A stretch of DNA of 64,000 bases, from the NCBI RefSeq assembly GCF_001870435.1, contig NZ_MDDR01000009.1, forward strand, positions 1-64,000, in the 5' to 3' direction. The first letter of the stretch is position 1; every line of letters starts with the position of its first letter. This DNA comes from Pseudomonas costantinii. GTDB lineage: Bacteria > Pseudomonadota > Gammaproteobacteria > Pseudomonadales > Pseudomonadaceae. Below the pieces are notes generated by a model. That model was not told the DNA's origin. It saw only the letters and a program-made list of their open reading frames with translations, and did not search any database. Positions 17,353 to 26,064 of the stretch are shown here, piece by piece. The translations under genes were made by a program, and so were the position numbers.

Positions 17353-18132
17353 CTAAAGAGGTCGTTGTAGGGAGGCTTGCTGTGGGTTCATCAGGTCGCA
17401 GTGAGGGTCCTGCAGCTCTTCAGCGGAACCCCGATTGAGCTCGCCCGGTGCCAGGTGCGTGGTCAACAACACAAGGCGGCCATCGGCTCGGGGCGTCATC
17501 AGCAGGCCGTACTGGCTCATCGAATCGCCCCGGGCTTGCACGTATTCACGCAGCAATGCGAACGGATCGAGCGCATCGACATCCGCCGCCGGGAGCGTAC
17601 GGGCGCTGTAGGTGTGCCCCATCAATCGGGTCGGCAGCACACGCCACTGTTCATCGAGGGTAGTGCTCTGCTGATTGAGGGCCGCAAAGACAGCCGGGCG
17701 CAGGCAGGCGATATGCACATGCAGCTGGTTCTGCGTGCGGCCGTAGCGCGAGTTGATCGCCACCGAGACGAATTGATCCGGGATCGCCTTGTTCAGCCCA
17801 TCGGACAACACATTGCGGTGCTGCCAAGCCTGGGCGAAGTAATGCGGTAACAATTGGCTACCGAGGGCCGCTTCTTCGATACCGGTGACCTTGTTTACCG
17901 GTATCAACAGGTCATGCACCGGGCCGTTACGGTCCTTGAGCAGTGTGAAACCGTGCTCCAGGTCCACTGCCAGGCACGGGTCGGGTTTGTGCTGCTGTTG
18001 CTGGTTCGGCACGCATTGCTGGCTGACGATATGCCACAAGGCGTCGGGGTTGCCCCGCCAATTCCAGGCCCAGACCAACACCAGCCCACAGAGCAAACCA
18101 CCCACGATCGTGAACACGGTACCGCGCTTCAT
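17353..18132 (-). CDS. cdh: CDP-diacylglycerol diphosphatase
   Basis: The product has 259 residues. An N-terminal membrane anchor (about 7-24) is followed by the periplasmic Cdh domain, a relative of HIT hydrolases. Features are LWHIVSQQCVP, HDLLIPVNKVTGIE, and the catalytic histidines 138 and 140 in RTQNQLHVHIACL. It cleaves CDP-diacylglycerol to CMP and phosphatidate. The length is close to that of E. coli Cdh (251). It is a single gene with its own upstream region. Confidence 0.87.
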   Translation of the reverse strand: MKRGTVFTIVGGLLCGLVLVWAWNWRGNPDALWHIVSQQCVPNQQQQHKPDPCLAVDLEHGFTLLKDRNGPVHDLLIPVNKVTGIEEAALGSQLLPHYFAQAWQHRNVLSDGLNKAIPDQFVSVAINSRYGRTQNQLHVHIACLRPAVFAALNQQSTTLDEQWRVLPTRLMGHTYSARTLPAADVDALDPFALLREYVQARGDSMSQYGLLMTPRADGRLVLLTTHLAPGELNRGSAEELQDPHCDLMNPQQASLQRPL

Positions 18133-18457
18133 GCAAAAAGCCTCAAGGTAGGAGATGTCAGTTTTTTTGTCGCTGACATCCCTGTCATCAAGGTTAACGT
18201 TTTACGGGGCCATAAACTCCAATCCAGTGGGCTCTTATAGCGTACTGGTCAGGATACGGTCGATATATGTCAGGTCATCGTCGTGCAGGCATTACCCCAG
18301 CCGCCAATGCGCGCTGCGGGGCGCAGTTGGCAACGGTTGGTAACGAGTAATCGGTTTTGAGAGGGAATCGTTGCCGGCGGTTTGGGTACGAATGTTTATG
18401 TCACGGGTATGAAGCGTTCCCCGGGCGTACTCAGAAAATACCTGATGAGACCTGACC
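18133..18457. other. Intergenic region between cdh and the toxin-like gene
   Basis: These 325 bp separate divergent genes. No credible ORF or strong hairpin was found. It must carry the promoters of both genes. No hrp-box (GGAACC...CCAC) was seen. Confidence 0.6.
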
Positions 18458-21400
18458 ATGCCGACTGTTTCCCAAGCCATCACGCCCTCACACCACATTC
18501 CGCTGGCCACCCACACTGAACCAACGCCCGCCCGGCCCAAGCGTGAAGCCCCGGCAATTGAGCCAGACACCCGTAGCCCCCGCAGCCAAGGCGACAGTGA
18601 GTTGGCCGGCCTATATGGCCAGGCACTCGCGCGCACCACAGGCGTGCCCAGTCATGACAACACGCTGATGCTCGAGAACATCCCGCCAAACTCGACGTTC
18701 GGCCAGTGGTGGTCGCAACTCGGGCGGGCCTTTCAGTCGCCGAACGTTGCCGAGTGGATGCGAGAGTTGGGTATTCATCCCGAGACGATGAAAATCAACC
18801 CGATCACGGGGCAAATCAGCTTTGAGTTCCAGCGCTCTATCGGTAAGCCCGGCGTGCACGCGCGCGACCTGAGCGACCCAATGTGGTCAAAGGTCAGCGG
18901 GCCTGTCATCGCCGCGGCACGCGTGATTGGCGGGCATACATTCCGCGACTACAAGCCTGCGTTAACCGAAAGCAGCACGACGGCACCGTTATGGCTGGTC
19001 GCGCGCTTCTACTTCGCAAACGATTCGTTCGGCACCTCTGACACCCAGCAACGCGCGGCACAATTACAGCAGGATAAAACTTTTCCCGAGCTCGACCCTG
19101 CTCATTTTTCGGGGGTTCTCGAGCCGCGTAGCGAGGAAAAACTTGAAGGCCAAAAGGCCATGATCGGCAACATCCGTACCCAGCAGGATGCCGTTCACGC
19201 GTTGCGCTTCTTCGCCAATTTTCTGAAGGAAGGTTTGCGCACCGACCATGACATCCTCGATTACCTGAAGACCAGCAAGGTCAATATTGACCCCAGTAGC
19301 ACCTACCGCAAGACCCATGTCGATAAATGGAACGACATCAGCCTCAAGCAGTTTCTGGAAGACAACGGCCTGGACATTCCCGCTAACCAGGCAGAACTGG
19401 ACAACTTGGCCAACGCGTTGTCCAGGCCTGCTCCGGTCAGCCCCAAGCATGGTAATTACGGCGGTGCCCTGGATTGGCCCATACCGCTGGACCGGAGCAG
19501 CCAGTTGCAATTGCGCGCAGATATTCGCCATGGCACGTTCGGCGACATCGACCTGAAGCCATTCAAGAGCGTGCTGGAGTACTTACTGCAGCATTCGCAG
19601 GTCTACCCCGCCCAGGCGCAAAACCCCAGGCTCTTGATCGACACCTTGATTCACTCGCCCAAAGGCAGGGCGTTGGGCGAGGCCATTCAGGCAAAATTCG
19701 AAGCGCGCGCAGTCAAAGGCAGTGCCACTGACTGGCTGCTGGCGGCCATGAGTGCCGACCAGAGTGACACGGTGACCGGAACCCCAAGCGTCCTAAAAAT
19801 CCAGTCTAAAGCCTGGGTCGCGGGCTATCCCATGTCATCGAAAGAGAATCAGGGCAAGCGCGCATCCACCATTGTCGACGAACTGGCCGAGCACCTGATG
19901 ACGTCAGGCAAGGCCTCCTCGTCCGAGAAAGCCATGATTCAAGCTCACCTGCTGCTGTCCAGCCGGGCACCGGAGTTTCTGGTCAAGGACATCCCGGTGC
20001 AAGTTGTACCGGGCACCCATAGTTGGGTCACCTTTGTCACTGCCGTGGCGCGCCTCGAAGCAAAAGCGCCTGGCATCACAGCATTGATGAGTTATGGGCA
20101 AGTGATGCTTGAAGCGGATATCGCCCCGATCTCCGCGCAAGAGCGTCAGGTCGAATATGCGGCCCAAACAGAGGCGCTCAGAGACTGGGGGAGTGCCAAT
20201 GGCATGGGGTTCGCGCTGACCGACACGGCGATAGACGACGTGCGTAAAGCCTACAACGCGCAGATTCAGGCACTGCAAGCCGCCAGTGAAGCGCAAACCA
20301 CGCTTGTGCCGGACGCCCGGGAAATGGCCCTGGCGGAGTTGAAAAAAATCCTGCCGGAAATGGACCCGGCCCTGTTCGACAAAAAGTGCATCACCGTAGA
20401 ACCTTCCCACCAAGACTTCCCCGGCCCCTACTCGGTGCTGGACCTGTACATGGATGAACGAAGCTTGATGGGCAGCACACCGGCTGTACAGCCTCGGGTT
20501 CTCGGCGTACGTGGTCGATTCAAACCCCGTCCGGAGACCAGCCAGTGGGTCTCGTCATCAGGCGAGGTAAAAATCAATGACGTGCTGAAGACGTTCAAAG
20601 ACCTTCCGAGCTTGTCGACGTTGTTCGAAAGCGCTTTTTCAGATTATTGCGCGCAGGCGGAAAAAAGCGCGGCCACTCAGGTCAAACACCTGATATCTAA
20701 ACTGCCTCTGGCAGACCGCGAACGTCTGGAGTTCGGCAAAATCACGGTGGTAAAGGAGTGGAACAACAGTTACTCGGCCTATAGCCGTTTCAAAGAAAGC
20801 ACGCCGGCATCCCAAGGCAGCAACCTGCTGGTCAAAACCGTACTTGACGGAAAAATCCATACTTATGAGATTGATCTGAAAAACAACAAGATTGTGGAGC
20901 GCAAGGACTTGGGCGACTTCCAGCCGGGAGACTATCCAACCGACACTCGAGAACCTTATAAGACCTTGCTCGAAGTGGTTCCTTCGGGAACATATGGCCC
21001 CAGTCCGACCGACGAAAAAATCTTGGGACGCGCCCCACCTCGCAGTTTCAGTAGTGCCCGAACGGCCTACATCGCAGACGCGCTGGTGAAGGAAATCAAT
21101 ATCGGGGCGTTAAAAGAGCAAGCTGAAGGGGCGACCACCTTTGATACCGAGGTACCGTTTTACAAAAAAGCCCATGAGTTCATGCTCAACCTGATCCCCT
21201 TGAGGTCCGCGATCAAGAACTTCGCAAACGGCAACATCGGCGACGGCATCGTCGACCTGACACTGGATGCCTTCGGTTTTGCAGTAGGCCTGGGGGCTGC
21301 TGCGAAAGGTGCCAAAGTCATTCAAAGCGGTGCTTCAGCAGCTGCCAAACTGGCCCAAGGGGCGAAAATCGTAGGACGTGCAGTCATCGGTAGCCTTAAC

Positions 21401-22246
21401 CCATTAAGCGGTATCGATGATCTGGCTCGAGGCGTTTCCAAGGCGGCCCGCAAGACATTCACCGCCACGCGCAATGGCTTCAAGCAACTGCGGGGAACCC
21501 TGAGCAAAATTGATCCAATAGCACTGACGAAAACGCCGGGGATCGCCGAGGGCTCGATCAAGTCAGCCAATGCGTTGGATGACATCGGCGTAATAGCCAA
21601 GCTTGACGAGGGGACGGGCAATTGGCATGCGCTTGACGCAACGACCCACCAACCCTACGGGCCAGCGCTCAAGGATTTCAAACCCAAAGTGCTGTCCAGT
21701 GACGAACTGAGTGACAACCTGAACACACTGTATAAGAAACTGGATAAAGAGCCTCAACTGGATATTTGCTACGCCACTGCATTACGCAGCGCTCAAGCCG
21801 ACAAGAAAATCACGGAGACCGCCTACAACCGCATCCTTCCCGAATTTGAAGGTGGTGGAACGGAGCGCTATAAACGAATGTTGAACGTTGGGCCGGATAC
21901 CCTCAAAAGCACCTTCAACACGGCAGACATCACAGAATCGGGCGTCATCACGTTTATCAATAGAGTGGGTTACAACAAGGGCAAAATGTCTCACGTTGTC
22001 TACATCCAAAAAACGCCTGATGGCCAGTTGTACCTTTATCACTCCAACTCTTCCTCGCTGGATCATGCACTAGGGGGCACGAAAATCACGCCGGCCACGG
22101 CAGGTAACGCCAACGTCTACACACTCGGCCCTGAACAGCAAACAGGGATCCAAGGGTTTATGGACTCGACCACAAGCGGGGGCTACGACATCGTGTTCAC
22201 ACCTTCCAGCGTCCTTGAATCCAACATCAGGAACCTGCCGGCGTAG
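18458..22246 (+). CDS. Large putative toxin/effector (dermonecrotic-toxin-like)
   Basis: The product has 1262 residues and no signal peptide; the first 45 are proline-rich and probably disordered. Two segments share the motif (L/M)PE(L/M)DPAxF, at about 208-219 and 631-642, suggesting duplicated modules. A hydrophobic stretch (about 908-990, IPLRSAIKNFANGNIGDGIV then DLTLDAFGFAVGLGAAAKGA) looks like a membrane-insertion or translocation segment. The C-terminal domain (about 1080-1262) has C1104 in LDICYATAL, H1179 in KMSHVVYI and N1197/D1202 in YLYHSNSSSLD. These could form a Cys-His-Asn/Asp triad as in papain-fold toxin domains. The overall plan recalls the large Pseudomonas dermonecrotic/Mcf-like proteins. 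The gene stands alone and reads as less GC-rich than its neighbours. Function and secretion route are inferred only. Confidence 0.7.
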   Translation: MPTVSQAITPSHHIPLATHTEPTPARPKREAPAIEPDTRSPRSQGDSELAGLYGQALARTTGVPSHDNTLMLENIPPNSTFGQWWSQLGRAFQSPNVAEWMRELGIHPETMKINPITGQISFEFQRSIGKPGVHARDLSDPMWSKVSGPVIAAARVIGGHTFRDYKPALTESSTTAPLWLVARFYFANDSFGTSDTQQRAAQLQQDKTFPELDPAHFSGVLEPRSEEKLEGQKAMIGNIRTQQDAVHALRFFANFLKEGLRTDHDILDYLKTSKVNIDPSSTYRKTHVDKWNDISLKQFLEDNGLDIPANQAELDNLANALSRPAPVSPKHGNYGGALDWPIPLDRSSQLQLRADIRHGTFGDIDLKPFKSVLEYLLQHSQVYPAQAQNPRLLIDTLIHSPKGRALGEAIQAKFEARAVKGSATDWLLAAMSADQSDTVTGTPSVLKIQSKAWVAGYPMSSKENQGKRASTIVDELAEHLMTSGKASSSEKAMIQAHLLLSSRAPEFLVKDIPVQVVPGTHSWVTFVTAVARLEAKAPGITALMSYGQVMLEADIAPISAQERQVEYAAQTEALRDWGSANGMGFALTDTAIDDVRKAYNAQIQALQAASEAQTTLVPDAREMALAELKKILPEMDPALFDKKCITVEPSHQDFPGPYSVLDLYMDERSLMGSTPAVQPRVLGVRGRFKPRPETSQWVSSSGEVKINDVLKTFKDLPSLSTLFESAFSDYCAQAEKSAATQVKHLISKLPLADRERLEFGKITVVKEWNNSYSAYSRFKESTPASQGSNLLVKTVLDGKIHTYEIDLKNNKIVERKDLGDFQPGDYPTDTREPYKTLLEVVPSGTYGPSPTDEKILGRAPPRSFSSARTAYIADALVKEINIGALKEQAEGATTFDTEVPFYKKAHEFMLNLIPLRSAIKNFANGNIGDGIVDLTLDAFGFAVGLGAAAKGAKVIQSGASAAAKLAQGAKIVGRAVIGSLNPLSGIDDLARGVSKAARKTFTATRNGFKQLRGTLSKIDPIALTKTPGIAEGSIKSANALDDIGVIAKLDEGTGNWHALDATTHQPYGPALKDFKPKVLSSDELSDNLNTLYKKLDKEPQLDICYATALRSAQADKKITETAYNRILPEFEGGGTERYKRMLNVGPDTLKSTFNTADITESGVITFINRVGYNKGKMSHVVYIQKTPDGQLYLYHSNSSSLDHALGGTKITPATAGNANVYTLGPEQQTGIQGFMDSTTSGGYDIVFTPSSVLESNIRNLPA

Positions 22247-22276
22247 GCCTGCCCATACCGGCGCAATATGAGCAAC

Positions 22277-22294
22277 GAACCCGCGTGAGGGTTC
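22277..22294. terminator. Short hairpin after the toxin-like gene
   Basis: GAACCC (22277-22282) pairs with GGGTTC (22289-22294) around GCGTGA. The stem is only six base pairs and no U-run follows, so it is a weak candidate. It overlaps the stop of the small convergent ORF. Confidence 0.3.
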
Positions 22295-22430
22295 AGTCTT
22301 GTCTCTCGGTATTCTCTGAATCGGCCGCTTTATCCTGGACCTTCAGCGGCACCTGCGCATCATCCATCAGCGACCCCGGGTCTTCATTCCCTGGGTCGTT
22401 GAGTTCGTCTTCCTCCCGCTCTTGGGGCAT
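22293..22430 (-). CDS. Small acidic hypothetical protein, 45 residues
   Basis: The ATG at 22430 opens a 45-residue frame beginning MPQEREEDELNDPGNEDPG and ending with a TGA at 22293. GAGGAG lies six bases upstream, which favours this start over an in-frame ATG at 22436. The protein is strongly acidic (Glu/Asp rich), has no membrane segment and is probably disordered. I recall similar short acidic proteins in other pseudomonads but know no function. It is convergent with the toxin-like gene, ending 46 bp after it. Confidence 0.65.
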   Translation of the reverse strand: MPQEREEDELNDPGNEDPGSLMDDAQVPLKVQDKAADSENTERQD

Positions 22431-22897
22431 AACCATCTCCTCGCTTAAGCACCAGGGTTGCCCACCAGGGTAATAAACCAGAACACCCTAAATGGCCAAG
22501 GTGTGCACATTAAGAATAGCAGTGACTGGCGATAGCCCTTGTGAAGCGTCTCGGGGGTATGCGACGGTCAAGCGTTCTGACGCACCAAATCAGAGCATTC
22601 GGTGCAGCACAGCAGCACTGAAAGAGGGAGCGTTGCGCACACAGCGCGAGCAAGCGGCCTCGCCACAGAGGATTGGGTGCTAAAAACAGGTTTCGGCACA
22701 AGCATTGCTTAATCCATTCACTACCCCTCTGCCACACCCCGATACAGGAGCATTCGTTACCCCCCGACCCAGAGCCGACCCCATAAGAAAGTAAGGACCA
22801 GGCCTGTTGGCACCATCAGCCACGGGCTCATAAAAAATGCGTTTTTTAAAGCGGCAGTGCCACCCCATGCAACCCTGGGCACTGACAAGGTACTGGA
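22431..22897. other. Intergenic region upstream of the ATP-grasp gene
   Basis: These 467 bp hold no credible gene. GCACC (22582-22586) and GGTGC (22601-22605) form an inverted repeat with a 14-bp spacer. The promoters for the small ORF (minus) and the ATP-grasp gene (plus) must lie here. Otherwise I see nothing definable. Confidence 0.5.
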
Positions 22898-24307
22898 ATG
22901 GCTCGATCTTTCTTTGATGAAATGAATGACGCACACGGTGTATGCCGTGCGCACTATCAGGAATTCTCCCGCTGGCTGGCCAATACGCCGCCGGAACTGC
23001 TGGCCCAAAGGCGTCGCGAAGCCGACTTGCTGTTCCACCGCGCCGGGATCACTTTCACCCTCTACGGCGACGAGCAGGACACCGAGCGCCTGATCCCCTT
23101 CGACATCATCCCCCGCAGCATCCCCGCCAGTGAATGGAGCGTGATCGAACGTGGCTGCATTCAGCGTGTAAATGCACTGAACATGTTCCTTGCCGACATC
23201 TACCACGACCAACGCATCATCAAGGCCGGGATTATTCCGGCGGACCAAGTGCTGGGTAACGAGGGTTACCAAAAGGCAATGGTCGGCCTGGACCTGCACC
23301 GCGACATCTACTCGCATATCTCCGGGGTAGACCTGGTGCGCGACGGCGACGGCACTTACTACGTGCTCGAAGACAACCTGCGCACCCCCAGCGGCGTGAG
23401 CTACATGCTCGAAGATCGCAAGATGATGATGCGCTTGTTCCCGGAAGTGTTTGCCAAGCAACGCATCGCGCCGGTAGACCACTACCCCAACCTGTTGCTC
23501 AAGACCCTGAAAAGCTCCAGCCGCCTGGATAACCCGAATGTGGTGGTGCTGACCCCTGGGCGCTTCAACAGCGCGTTCTTCGAACATGCCTTCCTCGCTC
23601 GGGAGATGGGTGTGGAGCTGGTGGAAGGTGCCGACCTGTTCGTGCAGGACCTCAAGGTGTTCATGCGCACCACCGACGGCCCCAAGGCCGTGGACGTGAT
23701 CTACCGTCGTATCGACGACGCGTTCCTCGATCCGCAGGCGTTCAACCCGGACTCAATGCTCGGTGTGCCAGGCCTGGTCGCCGCTTACTGCGCGGGCAAC
23801 GTGGTGCTGGCCAACGCCATCGGCACCGGTGTGGCCGACGATAAGTCGATCTACCCCTATGTGCCGGAGATGATCCGCTTCTACCTGGATGAGGAACCGA
23901 TCCTGCAAAACGTGCCGACCTTCCAATGCCGCAAACCGGATGAGCTGTCCCATGTGCTGGCCCATTTACCGGAGCTGGTGGTCAAGGAAACCCAGGGCTC
24001 CGGCGGCTACGGCATGCTGGTCGGCCCGGCATCCAGCGCCGCTGAGATCGAGGACTTCCGCCAACGTATCAAGGCCCGCCCCCACGCGTACATCGCCCAA
24101 CCCACCCTGAGCCTGTCCACCTGCCCCACCTTTGTCGAGAACGGCATCGCGCCGCGGCATATCGACCTGCGACCGTTCGTGCTGTCGGGCAAGGAAACCC
24201 GCCTGGTGCCCGGTGGCCTCACGCGCGTGGCCTTACGTGAGGGCTCGTTGATCGTCAACTCGTCGCAAGGCGGCGGAACCAAGGACACCTGGGTGGTGGA
24301 GGGCTGA
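22898..24307 (+). CDS. Circularly permuted type 2 ATP-grasp protein
   Basis: The product has 469 residues and matches the CP_ATPgrasp family (former DUF404/DUF407) over its length. Conserved pieces are RAGITFTLYGDEQDTERLIP near the start, GVDLVRDGDGTYYVLEDNLR, and the late ELVVKETQGSGGYGMLVGP with DLRPFVLSG. Such proteins are predicted ATP-dependent ligases, probably acting on a peptide or amino acid; no reaction is established to my knowledge. The next gene starts two bases after the stop and encodes its usual alpha-E partner. AAGG precedes the ATG. Confidence 0.9.
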   Translation: MARSFFDEMNDAHGVCRAHYQEFSRWLANTPPELLAQRRREADLLFHRAGITFTLYGDEQDTERLIPFDIIPRSIPASEWSVIERGCIQRVNALNMFLADIYHDQRIIKAGIIPADQVLGNEGYQKAMVGLDLHRDIYSHISGVDLVRDGDGTYYVLEDNLRTPSGVSYMLEDRKMMMRLFPEVFAKQRIAPVDHYPNLLLKTLKSSSRLDNPNVVVLTPGRFNSAFFEHAFLAREMGVELVEGADLFVQDLKVFMRTTDGPKAVDVIYRRIDDAFLDPQAFNPDSMLGVPGLVAAYCAGNVVLANAIGTGVADDKSIYPYVPEMIRFYLDEEPILQNVPTFQCRKPDELSHVLAHLPELVVKETQGSGGYGMLVGPASSAAEIEDFRQRIKARPHAYIAQPTLSLSTCPTFVENGIAPRHIDLRPFVLSGKETRLVPGGLTRVALREGSLIVNSSQGGGTKDTWVVEG

Positions 24308-24309
24308 GT

Positions 24310-25260
24310 ATGTTGAGTAGAACCGCCGCAGATCTGTACTGGATGTCCCGTTACCTGGAGCGCGCCGAGAACCTGGCGCGCATGTTGGAAGTCAGTTATT
24401 CGTTGTCCTTGATGCCCCAGGCCGGGCGCAGCGATGGCCTGGATGAACTGGCGATGTCGTTGCTCAGCAGCGGCACCCTGGACAGCTACCTGGAGCGTCA
24501 CAAACAACTGGATGCCGAGCGCATGCTGCACTTCTTCGCGCTCGACGAAGAAAACCCGGCCAGCATCTACAACTGCTTGCGCGCCGCCAGGGGCAATGCC
24601 CATGCCGTACGCGGGCGCATCACCGCCGACATGTGGGAAAACCTCAACGCCACGTGGCTGGAAATGCGCAGCATCGCCGCCGGCGGCCTCGCGCGGCATG
24701 GCATCAGCCACTTTTGTGACTGGGTCAAACAGCGTTCGCACCTGTTCCGGGGCGCGACCTCCGGGACCATCATGCGCAATGACGCGTATCGGTTTATTCG
24801 CCTGGGCACCTTTGTCGAGCGCGCGGATAACACGCTGCGCCTGCTGGATGCGCGCTACGAGATGTTTGGCGAGGAATCGGAAGAAGTCAGCGACCTGTCG
24901 GCACGCGGTTATTACCAGTGGAGCGCCCTGCTCCGCGCGCTGTCGTCATTCGAGGCGTATACCGAGCTGTACCCGAATGCGCTGAATGCACGCTCGGTGT
25001 CGGAGTTGCTGTTATTGCGCAGTGACGTGCCGCGTTCGTTGCATGCGTGTATCGAGGAGTTGAGCCATATTCTGGCGGATTTGCCGGGAAGTTATGGCCG
25101 AGCGGCGCAGCGGTTGGCCGCGGAATTCGAGGCGCGACTGCGGTATACGGGGATTGATGAAATTCTGGAGGACGGGTTGCATAGCCGTCTCACGGACTAT
25201 ATCGACACGGTGCGGGAGCTTGCGCGGGCGATTCATAGCTCGTACCTGGAGGTTGTCTAA
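24310..25260 (+). CDS. Alpha-E domain-containing protein
   Basis: The product has 316 residues, all-helical, with the family opening MLSRTAADLYWMSRYLERAENLARML and later FVERADNTLRLLDARY (former DUF403). It nearly always accompanies the circularly permuted ATP-grasp protein, and the two may act together on a peptide-like substrate. A transglutaminase-like gene often follows in other genomes. Here the operon ends at a hairpin and the convergent msrA gene follows. Confidence 0.9.
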   Translation: MLSRTAADLYWMSRYLERAENLARMLEVSYSLSLMPQAGRSDGLDELAMSLLSSGTLDSYLERHKQLDAERMLHFFALDEENPASIYNCLRAARGNAHAVRGRITADMWENLNATWLEMRSIAAGGLARHGISHFCDWVKQRSHLFRGATSGTIMRNDAYRFIRLGTFVERADNTLRLLDARYEMFGEESEEVSDLSARGYYQWSALLRALSSFEAYTELYPNALNARSVSELLLLRSDVPRSLHACIEELSHILADLPGSYGRAAQRLAAEFEARLRYTGIDEILEDGLHSRLTDYIDTVRELARAIHSSYLEVV

Positions 25261-25261
25261 A

Positions 25262-25294
25262 GATCGTTCCCACGCAGAGCGTGGGGAATGATCG
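25262..25294. terminator. Bidirectional hairpin terminator
   Basis: GATCGTTCCCACGC (25262-25275) pairs with GCGTGGGGAATGATC (25279-25293) around AGA, and TTTTTATT follows on the plus strand. It lies between the convergent alpha-E and msrA genes. Similar CGTTCCCACGC...GCGTGGGAACG elements recur in Pseudomonas genomes. Confidence 0.8.
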
Positions 25295-25297
25295 TTT

Positions 25298-25993
25298 TTA
25301 TTGGTTTTTTACCAGGACAGGCTCCGCGCGGTATTGATCGGGGAACAGCTTTTTCAATTGCGCCACCTTCGGTAAATCATTGATCACGATGTACGGGTAA
25401 GACGGGTTCTCGGTGAGGAAGTCCTGATGGTAGGACTCCGCCGGGTAAAACGCCTTGCCCATCTCCACCTTGGTCACAATCGGCTTGTCGAAAGCTTTGG
25501 CCGCGTCCAACTGTGCAATGTAGGCCTGGGCGACTTTTTGTTGCTCGGCATTCTGCGCAAAAATTTCCGAACGGTATTGGGTGCCAGTGTCCGGGCCTTG
25601 GCGGTTCAGCTCGGTCGGGTTGTGGGCCACCGAGAAGTAGATCTGCAAGAGTTTGCCGTAGCTGACCTTACTCGGATCGTAGGTCACCGACACGGACTCG
25701 GCGTGGCCGGTATCCCCCCCGCTGACGGATTCGTACTGAGCGGTGCTCGCCGCACCGCCGTCGTAGCCGGACACCGCGTTTTTCACCCCTTGCACATGTT
25801 GGAACACGCCTTGGACGCCCCAGAAACAGCCACCGGCAAACACAGCGGTTTGCACGTTACCGGACTCGCCCGGCAGGTCGAGTGCGGGGGGTGCGATCAT
25901 CACGGCCTCCTCGGAGGCGCCGAAGGAAAACGCCGAACTTTGGCCAACGAATGCAGCGAATGCCAGGACCGGTAAATACTTGAGCACTTTCAT
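25298..25993 (-). CDS. msrA: Exported peptide-methionine (S)-S-oxide reductase
   Basis: The product has 231 residues from the ATG at 25993, which GGAGT precedes by seven bases. A Sec signal peptide (about 1-21, ending QSSAFS) is followed by the MsrA domain with catalytic C56 in FAGGCFWG, then GYDGGAASTAQYESV, GHAESV and RSEIFA. It reduces the S epimer of methionine sulfoxide in envelope proteins. It is the last gene of the msrB-dipZ-msrA group. Its electrons probably come from the DipZ thioredoxin domain. A GTG nine bases upstream is the alternative start. Confidence 0.92.
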   Translation of the reverse strand: MKVLKYLPVLAFAAFVGQSSAFSFGASEEAVMIAPPALDLPGESGNVQTAVFAGGCFWGVQGVFQHVQGVKNAVSGYDGGAASTAQYESVSGGDTGHAESVSVTYDPSKVSYGKLLQIYFSVAHNPTELNRQGPDTGTQYRSEIFAQNAEQQKVAQAYIAQLDAAKAFDKPIVTKVEMGKAFYPAESYHQDFLTENPSYPYIVINDLPKVAQLKKLFPDQYRAEPVLVKNQ

Positions 25994-26020
25994 CAAATTC
26001 ACTCCAGAACGCGATCAAGT

Positions 26021-26046
26021 GTGGGAGCTGGCTTGCCTGCTCCCAC
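26021..26046. repeat. REP palindrome between dipZ and msrA
   Basis: GTGGGAGC (26021-26028) pairs with GCTCCCAC (26039-26046) around TGGCTTGCCT, the classic P. fluorescens-group REP. It sits between the dipZ stop (26065) and the msrA start (25993), so it could lower or process the downstream message. Confidence 0.85.
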
Positions 26047-26064
26047 AGTGATTGGGTTTTCAGT

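Noticed and set aside
18133..18457. hrp-box upstream of the toxin-like gene
   Set aside because: No GGAACC followed at the right distance by CCAC was seen, so type III secretion control is not supported.
22582..22605. GCACC...GGTGC inverted repeat as an NtrC site with a sigma-54 promoter
   Set aside because: The 14-bp spacing is twice that of the NtrC consensus and no GG-N10-GC promoter was found downstream.
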